A stretch of 64,000 nt of DNA from positions 102,955 through 166,954 of the forward strand of contig DASQNC010000073.1 of assembly GCA_035645145.1 (NCBI GenBank), given 5' to 3'. Numbering within the stretch: position 1 is the stretch's first letter; every line of letters starts with the position of its first letter. Origin of the DNA: Azospirillaceae bacterium (GTDB lineage: Bacteria; Pseudomonadota; Alphaproteobacteria; Azospirillales; Azospirillaceae). The notes under the pieces are model-generated. The model was not told the DNA's origin, did no database searches, and worked only from the letters and a program-made list of their open reading frames with translations. Shown in pieces: positions 58,831 through 64,000 of this stretch. A program made the position numbers and the translations under genes.

Positions 58831-61800
58831 ATGACCGTACTCCACCTCGCCTTCGGCCTTTCCTTCCAGGACCTGTACGCCCGCGACGGGCTCGTGCGCC
58901 TCGACCGCGAATTCCTGGCCTGGCTGGGGGATCGCGACACGGACCTGGCCAACCGCCTGCTCGCCGCCCGCGCCGCGCCGCCGGAAGGCAAGGCGGAAAG
59001 CGACCTTCTGGTCGAGCTCGGCCCCCACCTGGACGATTTCCTGGCCGAGCTGTTCGGCGTGCGGGCCGAGGTGGCGGAGCTGCGCGCCCGGCACCATGCG
59101 CTCGCGCCGCTCTACACGGTGAAGCGCAACTTCGTGCAGCGGCGCGCCGCCAAGTCGGTCAAGCCGGAGGACGCGGCGGCGCTGGACGGCGACACCCTCG
59201 CGGCGGGGCTGCGCCTCTTCGGCGCCGATCCCCTTGACGAACTCGCCTTCGCCCGCGCGGTGGAGGGCTGGATGTCGGACGAGGCCGCCAATGCGCCGGC
59301 TTTGGATCTGGCCGCCCGCTACGCCGCCTGGGCGCTGCATTCGGAGGCCGGCCGCCATCGCCATGGCAAAGGCGTGCTGTTCCAGGTGCCCCGCAAGCTG
59401 GATCCGATGCGCCTGGTGCCGGTTGAGACGGTGGAGATTGCCGGCGTCACCATGATGCGGCTGCCGGAGACCGAGCTGCGTCTGCGCGAAGGGTTCGGGC
59501 TGACCGACCAGGGCACCGACCTGAAGGGGGCGCTCGACGAGACCAACTACTGCATCTGGTGCCACCACCAGGGCAAGGACAGCTGCTCCAAGGGGATGCG
59601 CGACCGCAAGACCGGCGCGTTCCAGAAGAACACCTTCGGCGCGACCCTGGCGGGTTGCCCGCTGGAGGAGAAGATCAGCGAGATGCACGAGCTGAAGACC
59701 AAGGGTCTTCCGCTGGGCGCGCTCGCCATGACCACGGTCGACAATCCGATGTGCGCCGCGACCGGCCACCGGATCTGCAACGACTGCATGATGTCCTGCA
59801 TCTACCAGAAGCAGGAGCCGGTCGACATCCCGCAGGCCGAGACGCGCATCCTGAGGGACGTGCTGGCCCTGCCGTGGGGGTTCGAGATCTACGGGCTTCT
59901 GACGCGCTGGAACCCGCTGAACCTGCGCCGGCCGCTGCCGCGGCAGGAGACCGGGTACAAGGTGCTGGTGGTCGGCCTGGGTCCGGCCGGCTTCACGCTC
60001 GCCCACCACCTGCTGAACGACGGCCACACCGTGGTCGCGGTGGACGGGTTGAAGATCGAGCCGTTGCCGGCCGAGGTGTCGGGCGTGGACCTGCACGGCA
60101 ACCGCGCCCCCTTCCAACCCGTGCACGACCTGTCGCGACTGGTCGAGAATCTGGACGAGCGGGTGCTGGGCGGCTTCGGCGGCGTGGCCGAGTACGGCAT
60201 CACCGTCCGTTGGGACAAGAACTTCCTGAAGGTGGTCCGCCTGCTGCTGGAGCGGCGGTCGTCCTTCGCCATGTTCGGCGGCGTGCGGTTCGGCGGCACC
60301 GTCACGATCGACGGGGCCTTCGCCTACGGCTTCGACCATGTGGCGCTGTGCGCCGGCGCCGGGCGGCCCACCGTCATCTCGATGCCCAACAACCTGGCCC
60401 GCGGCGTGCGCCAGGCCTCGGACTTCCTGATGGCGCTCCAACTGACCGGGGCGGCCCGCACCGACACCATCGCCAGCCTGGAGATGCGCCTGCCCGTGGT
60501 GGTGATCGGCGGGGGCCTGACCGCCATCGACACCGCCACCGAGAGCCTCGCCTACTATCCGGTCCAGGTGGAGAAGTTCCTGGCCCGCTACGAGGTGCTG
60601 GCGGCCGAACGGGGCGAGGCGGCCGTGCGCGCCGACTGGACGGAGGAGGAGCGGCTGGTCGCCGACGAGTTCATCGCCCACGCGCAGGCGCTGCGGACGG
60701 AACGCGCGGCCGCCGCGGCCGAGGGCCGCCCCCCCCGCATCCTGGACATGCTGAACCGCTGGGGGGGATCGACCATCGCCTACCGCCGCCGGCTGCAGGA
60801 TGCGCCCAGCTACACCCTGAACCACGAGGAAGTGGCGCTCGCCATGGAGGAGGGCATCCGCTTCGTGGAGAACGCCACCCCGGTCGGGGTGGAGGTGGAC
60901 CGGTTCGGGCACGCCGCGGCCCTGAAGGTGCGCTTTGCCGACGGGGCCGAGGCCACCCTGCCCGCCCGCACGGTGCTGGTGGCGGCCGGCACGCAGCCCA
61001 ACACGGTCCTGGCGCGCGAGGCGCCGGGGTGGGTGAAGCTGGACGGCAAGTACTTCCGCGCCCTCGACGAGGACGGCCGGCCGGCGGTGCCCGAGCGGGT
61101 GTCGAAGCCGGCGGAGGTGCGCGTGCTGACCGCGCGGACGCCGGACGGCCGCGGGGTGAGCTTCTTCGGGGACATGCATCCGTCGTTCGCCGGCAACGTG
61201 GTGAAGGCCATGGGCGGGGCGAAGCAGGGCTATCCGGTGATCAGCCGGCTGCTGGCCCGCCGTCCGCCGGCACCCGTCGAAGGCGGCGACATCATCGCCC
61301 GGATGACGGACGAGCTTCGGCCGGTGGTGCATTCCGTCGAGCGGCTGACGCCCACCATCGTCGAAATCGTGGTCAAGGCGCCGGCGGCCGCACGGGCGTT
61401 CGAGCCCGGGCAGTTCTACCGCCTGCAGAACTTCGAGACGCTGGCGCCCCGGGTGGAGGGGACCACGCTCGCCATGGAAGGGCTGGCGCTGACCGGCGCC
61501 TGGGTGGACAAGGACAAGGGCCTGCTGTCGGCCATCGTGCTGGAAATGGGCGGGTCGTCCGACCTGTGCGCCCACCTCAAGCCGGGCGAGCCGATCGTGC
61601 TGATGGGGCCGACCGGAACCCCGACCGAGATCGGGGCCGGCGAAACCCTGTGCCTTGTGGGCGGGGGTCTTGGCAACGCGGTGCTGTTCTCCATCGGGCA
61701 GGCGGCGCGTGCCAAGGGCTGCCGGGTGGTCTATTTCGCCGGCTACAAGCGGAGGGTCGACCGCTACAAGGTGGAGCAGATCGAAGCCGCGGCCGATGTC

Positions 61801-62295
61801 GTGGTCTGGGCCTGCGACGAGGCGCCGGGCTTCCGGCCCGCGCGGCCGCAGGACAAGGCCTTCGTCGGCAACATCGTGGCGGCCATGCGCGCCTATGCGG
61901 CGGGCGAACTGGGCGAGCCGGCGATCCCGCTGGCCAAGGCCGACCGGATCGTCGCCATCGGGTCCGACCGCATGATGGCGGCCGTGGCCGCGGCCCGGCA
62001 CGGGGTGCTGGCCCCGTACGTGAAGCCGGGGCACTTCGCCATCGGATCCATCAACAGCCCCATGCAGTGCATGATGAAGGAGATCTGCGCGCAGTGCCTG
62101 CAGCGCCAGATCGATCCGGTCACGGGCGAGGAGAGCATCGTCTTCTCGTGCTTCAACCAGGACCAGGCGCTGGATGCGGTGGACTGGACCTGTCTGAATG
62201 AGCGCCTGCACCAGAACGCGGTGCAGGAGAAACTGACCCGTCAGTGGATCGACCGGACCCTGCGTCTGGCCCGGATCCGCACCGCGGCGGAATGA
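58831..62295 (+). CDS. NfnB-NfnA-like fused iron-sulfur flavoprotein oxidoreductase with an extra N-terminal domain
   Basis: A 1154-residue, cytoplasmic multi-cofactor protein. Residues 1-235 form a helical part I do not recognise. An iron-sulfur region follows with CIWC (C241/C244), C252, C276 and NPMCAATGHRICNDCMMSCI (C308, C316, C319, C323). Next is a GltD/NfnB-type flavin reductase: FAD fold VLVVGLGPAGFTLAHHLL (378-395) and NAD(P) fold VVVIGGGLTAIDTA (556-569). Residues 825-1150 resemble the NfnA/PyrK small subunit: flavin site PGQFYRLQ (859-866), nucleotide site CLVGGGLGNAVLF (941-953) and [2Fe-2S] cysteines C1080, C1086, C1089 and C1107. This is the arrangement of NADH-dependent ferredoxin:NADP oxidoreductase in one chain; bifurcation is inferred. 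The start is ATG 58831; a longer frame exists to 58669. Confidence 0.82.
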   Translation: MTVLHLAFGLSFQDLYARDGLVRLDREFLAWLGDRDTDLANRLLAARAAPPEGKAESDLLVELGPHLDDFLAELFGVRAEVAELRARHHALAPLYTVKRNFVQRRAAKSVKPEDAAALDGDTLAAGLRLFGADPLDELAFARAVEGWMSDEAANAPALDLAARYAAWALHSEAGRHRHGKGVLFQVPRKLDPMRLVPVETVEIAGVTMMRLPETELRLREGFGLTDQGTDLKGALDETNYCIWCHHQGKDSCSKGMRDRKTGAFQKNTFGATLAGCPLEEKISEMHELKTKGLPLGALAMTTVDNPMCAATGHRICNDCMMSCIYQKQEPVDIPQAETRILRDVLALPWGFEIYGLLTRWNPLNLRRPLPRQETGYKVLVVGLGPAGFTLAHHLLNDGHTVVAVDGLKIEPLPAEVSGVDLHGNRAPFQPVHDLSRLVENLDERVLGGFGGVAEYGITVRWDKNFLKVVRLLLERRSSFAMFGGVRFGGTVTIDGAFAYGFDHVALCAGAGRPTVISMPNNLARGVRQASDFLMALQLTGAARTDTIASLEMRLPVVVIGGGLTAIDTATESLAYYPVQVEKFLARYEVLAAERGEAAVRADWTEEERLVADEFIAHAQALRTERAAAAAEGRPPRILDMLNRWGGSTIAYRRRLQDAPSYTLNHEEVALAMEEGIRFVENATPVGVEVDRFGHAAALKVRFADGAEATLPARTVLVAAGTQPNTVLAREAPGWVKLDGKYFRALDEDGRPAVPERVSKPAEVRVLTARTPDGRGVSFFGDMHPSFAGNVVKAMGGAKQGYPVISRLLARRPPAPVEGGDIIARMTDELRPVVHSVERLTPTIVEIVVKAPAAARAFEPGQFYRLQNFETLAPRVEGTTLAMEGLALTGAWVDKDKGLLSAIVLEMGGSSDLCAHLKPGEPIVLMGPTGTPTEIGAGETLCLVGGGLGNAVLFSIGQAARAKGCRVVYFAGYKRRVDRYKVEQIEAAADVVVWACDEAPGFRPARPQDKAFVGNIVAAMRAYAAGELGEPAIPLAKADRIVAIGSDRMMAAVAAARHGVLAPYVKPGHFAIGSINSPMQCMMKEICAQCLQRQIDPVTGEESIVFSCFNQDQALDAVDWTCLNERLHQNAVQEKLTRQWIDRTLRLARIRTAAE

Positions 62296-62315
62296 GACGG
62301 GTGGACCGGGGGACC

Positions 62316-62606
62316 ATGAGCGAACAGACTTTCGTCGATTGGGCCAAGGCGCAGAAGGGCAAGTCCTTCGCCGAGGTCTACGCGGACACCTTCACCCTGC
62401 TCGAGAAGAGCGTCCCGCACACGATCGCCCCGGCCGATCGGGATTTCTTCCAGTCCGTGGCGCAATTCTTCATGTGGATGGACACGGGGGGGAAGCCGGA
62501 CCTCGCCCGCCCGGAGGATTGGGCGGCCGCCCGGCAGTTGGCCCGCGGTTTCATCCAGCGTCGGGACATGAAACCCGAGGCCATCCGGATCCTGGCAGGT
62601 CCCTGA
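62316..62606 (+). CDS. Small uncharacterised protein, partner gene of the fused oxidoreductase
   Basis: A 96-residue soluble protein starting at ATG 62316, 20 nt after the large oxidoreductase gene, with GGGGGA upstream. The sequence is mainly helical: FVDWAKAQKGKSFAEVYADTFTLLEK and FFQSVAQFFMWMDTGGKPDLARPEDW are visible. No cysteines or known motifs. The tight spacing suggests co-transcription and a possible regulatory or assembly role for the flavoprotein. Family not recognised. Confidence 0.68.
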   Translation: MSEQTFVDWAKAQKGKSFAEVYADTFTLLEKSVPHTIAPADRDFFQSVAQFFMWMDTGGKPDLARPEDWAAARQLARGFIQRRDMKPEAIRILAGP

Positions 62607-62652
62607 CGGCCGCCGGCGCCGCCAGGGCCGAGCCGCGGGGGCCGAACCGCCG

Positions 62653-63045
62653 TCAGGCCGGCCGGCCGGGCCTGCCCACCCCCGCCGCGGCCTGGACCAG
62701 GACGGCAAGGAGCTGTTCGCGCGTGTAGGGCTTGACGATCAGCGCCGCCGCCCCGCATTCGGACAGGGCCGAGCGCACCTCCCCGTCCGCATGGCCGGTG
62801 GTGAGCACGGATACCACCCCATGCCGGTCGCGCAGGCTGCGCACCACCGCGTCGCCCTGCACGGGACCCTTCAGCGAGACGTCCACCAGGGCCAGGGCCG
62901 GACGGTGCGCATCCGCAAGCCGCAGCGCGTCCTCAGCCGACTCGGCGACCCCGACCACCCGGTAATCCGAACCGTTCAGGACCTCTTCCAGGTACATGGC
63001 GATCAACGCATCGTCTTCGACGATCAGCAACGGGTGCTGGGGCAA
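62653..63045 (-). CDS. Single-domain response regulator
   Basis: A 130-residue stand-alone receiver: VEDDALIAMYLEEVL for the acidic pocket, phospho-acceptor D54 in ALVDVSLKG, TTGH switch and LIVKPYTREQLL lysine. No output domain. It is convergent with the 96-residue gene (46-nt gap). Its kinase partner is not adjacent. Confidence 0.92.
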   Translation of the reverse strand: MPQHPLLIVEDDALIAMYLEEVLNGSDYRVVGVAESAEDALRLADAHRPALALVDVSLKGPVQGDAVVRSLRDRHGVVSVLTTGHADGEVRSALSECGAAALIVKPYTREQLLAVLVQAAAGVGRPGRPA

Positions 63046-63194
63046 CGCGGGTTCCTCGACTCTTCGAAATACATACCGTTCGAATCAATATGGAACCCGG
63101 TTCCGATCGGATCGATGGCCTGAATGGTTACACCTTCGGGCGGTGAAGCCGATGGGGCGGGGGTGGATGGGCGTTTCGCCCCGCCCGATGGGTC

Positions 63195-63458
63195 TCAGTT
63201 CAATCTGAGTTCATGTCCGACCAGCCGCACGTCCCCCGGCGTGATAACGCCCATGGACGCAACCTTCACAGAGTGCAGTTTCCCTTCGAGTTCGCGGGTC
63301 CAGAAGTCCAGGAACCCCCGGAGGACGGGATAGCGCGGCGCGATATCCAGATCCTGCCAAATGAATGTTTGAAGCAGGTCGGGATGGTCCGGCATGTGGT
63401 ACAGGATTTCCGCCGTCGTGAGCCTGTAGTCCATCAGCTGTCGTTTCAGGTCCGCCAT
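63195..63458 (-). CDS. usg: Usg-family protein
   Basis: An 87-residue cytoplasmic protein. MADLKRQLMDYRLTTAEILYHMPDHPDLLQTFIWQDLDIAPRYP- at residues 1-45 and FLDFWTRELEGKLHSVKVAS match the alphaproteobacterial Usg proteins, which are often found near tryptophan genes and have no known function. ATG 63458 starts the conserved sequence. Confidence 0.85.
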   Translation of the reverse strand: MADLKRQLMDYRLTTAEILYHMPDHPDLLQTFIWQDLDIAPRYPVLRGFLDFWTRELEGKLHSVKVASMGVITPGDVRLVGHELRLN

Positions 63459-63662
63459 TCGACTGCTCCGTTGCCGTGGCCGGCCTGGGTCCACCCAGGG
63501 CCCCGACTTGCCAGAGCCCTGGGTCGGGCCAAGCGTCTTCTTCCCCAACGAGTGTGTGGGCGGAAAGTTCGCCCGACAAGATTTTTTCTTTTCTTTTCAG
63601 GAACTTAGCACTCATTGATCGGCCCTGCTGCCAGAATGTGGCGCGGTCGCCCACTTGCCCGC

Positions 63663-63691
63663 TTGATCCCGCGGCAGGGTTCGACTAGGTC
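63663..63691 (+). promoter_or_regulatory. Candidate groES promoter
   Basis: TTGATC (63663-63668), 17-nt spacer, TAGGTC (63686-63691). The -10 is weak, but the CIRCE starts 2 nt later, which is the usual placement for HrcA control. Confidence 0.4.
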
Positions 63692-63692
63692 T

Positions 63693-63719
63693 CTGGCACT
63701 CGCCAGGCGGGAGTGCTAA
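63693..63719. promoter_or_regulatory. CIRCE element (HrcA operator) upstream of groES
   Basis: CTGGCACTC (63693-63701), a 9-nt spacer and GAGTGCTAA (63711-63719). The right arm is a perfect CIRCE half; the left arm differs at two positions from TTAGCACTC. It lies 48 nt upstream of the groES start, so heat-shock control by HrcA is expected. Confidence 0.9.
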
Positions 63720-63767
63720 CAAGCCCGCCGGCCTCTCCCGCAATGCGGAACACCCCAGGAGGCATCA

Positions 63768-64000
63768 ATGCGTTTCCGTCCGCTGCATGACCGCGTGGTC
63801 GTCAAGCGCGTCGAGCAGGATCAAAAGACCGCCGGCGGCATCATCATCCCCGACACCGTCAAGGAAAAGCCGATGGAAGGCGAAGTCCTGGCCGTCGGTC
63901 CGGGTGCCCGCGACGAGAACGGCAAGGTCGTCCCGCTGGACGTCAAGGTCGGCGACCGCGTCCTGTTCGGCAAGTGGTCGGGGACCGAGGTGAAGCTCGA
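63768..64000 (+). CDS. groES: Co-chaperonin GroES, partial at the right edge
   Basis: The first 77 codons of the 10-kDa co-chaperonin that caps Gro[37 protein letters not shown] and the mobile-loop region [11 protein letters not shown] are diagnostic. ATG 63768 follows AGGAGGCATCA. A CIRCE lies just upstream. groEL is expected next, beyond the window. Confidence 0.97.
   Translation, partial: MRFRPLHDRVVVKRVEQDQKTAGGIIIPDTVKEKPMEGEVLAVGPGARDENGKVVPLDVKVGDRVLFGKWSGTEVKL

Larger units (their letters stand above)
63459..63767. other. 309-nt divergent region between usg and groES
   Basis: No gene. It contains a T-rich tract (63577-63598), an isolated TTAGCACTC half-site (63605-63613), a candidate promoter and the CIRCE element, all probably serving groES. 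Confidence 0.6.

Noticed and set aside
58795..62211. An 1138-codon stop-free antisense frame opposite the fused oxidoreductase
   Set aside because: It is a by-product of high GC third positions in the real gene; the product is His/Arg/Gly-rich with no domain, while the plus-strand product has clear cofactor motifs.

Overview
This is a GC-rich chromosomal segment from an alphaproteobacterium, most likely a member of Rhodospirillales close to Azospirillum. That placement is an inference from gene content and order: TIGR02300 family gene, aroA, cmk, rpsA, ihfB and lapA in a row, a paired ubiE-ubiB, a usg-family gene, CIRCE-controlled groES and very many PAS/GAF histidine kinases. There are 56 supportable protein genes (two cut by the window edges), one pseudogene and two tRNAs. 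I see no CRISPR array, insertion sequence, prophage or rRNA.

Layout. 1-3.3 kb: start of a sulfite-oxidase-like molybdoenzyme (partial), upp, mscL and a secreted 5'-nucleotidase. 3.5-10.5 kb: a 1439-residue hybrid kinase, then a tight cassette of a methanogen-output-domain protein, a HisKA_2 kinase and a response regulator. 10.6-20 kb: a trehalose-synthase-like GH13 enzyme, an M19 dipeptidase, ubiB-ubiE, a degenerate phosphoesterase, rpoH and a membrane adenylate cyclase. 20-26 kb: trpF-pyrF, a periplasmic sulfite dehydrogenase with its cytochrome, an FAD amine oxidase, an ornithine-cyclodeaminase homologue and lapA. 26-31.4 kb: ihfB, rpsA, cmk, aroA and the TIGR02300 gene, followed by tRNA-Ala(GGC).

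31.7-47.8 kb: a FIST sensor with a hybrid kinase, nhaA, a PaiB-like protein, a YjfB-like micro-protein, a TrmH-family methyltransferase, prolyl aminopeptidase, hpd, tRNA-Arg(CCT), a CHASE3 hybrid kinase, a PAS protein, a trypsin-like protease, a D-lyxose isomerase and a lone receiver. 47.7-50.8 kb: an EamA exporter, a decayed LysR regulator and an MFS exporter. 50.9-56.5 kb: a complete oppABCDF peptide importer. 56.7-64 kb: an EEP-family phosphatase, heme A synthase, a 1154-residue fused NfnB-NfnA-like flavoprotein with a small partner gene, a receiver, usg and the start of groES.

About half of the window is housekeeping (pyrimidine, tryptophan/shikimate, ubiquinone, heme A, translation) and the rest is sensing and transport. 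At least ten proteins carry PAS, GAF, FIST, cache, CHASE3, receiver or cyclase domains. The items I consider least explained are the fused NfnBA-like flavoprotein and its 96-residue neighbour, the MetOD1-kinase-receiver cassette, and the phosphoesterase homologue beside rpoH that has lost nearly all of its metal ligands.
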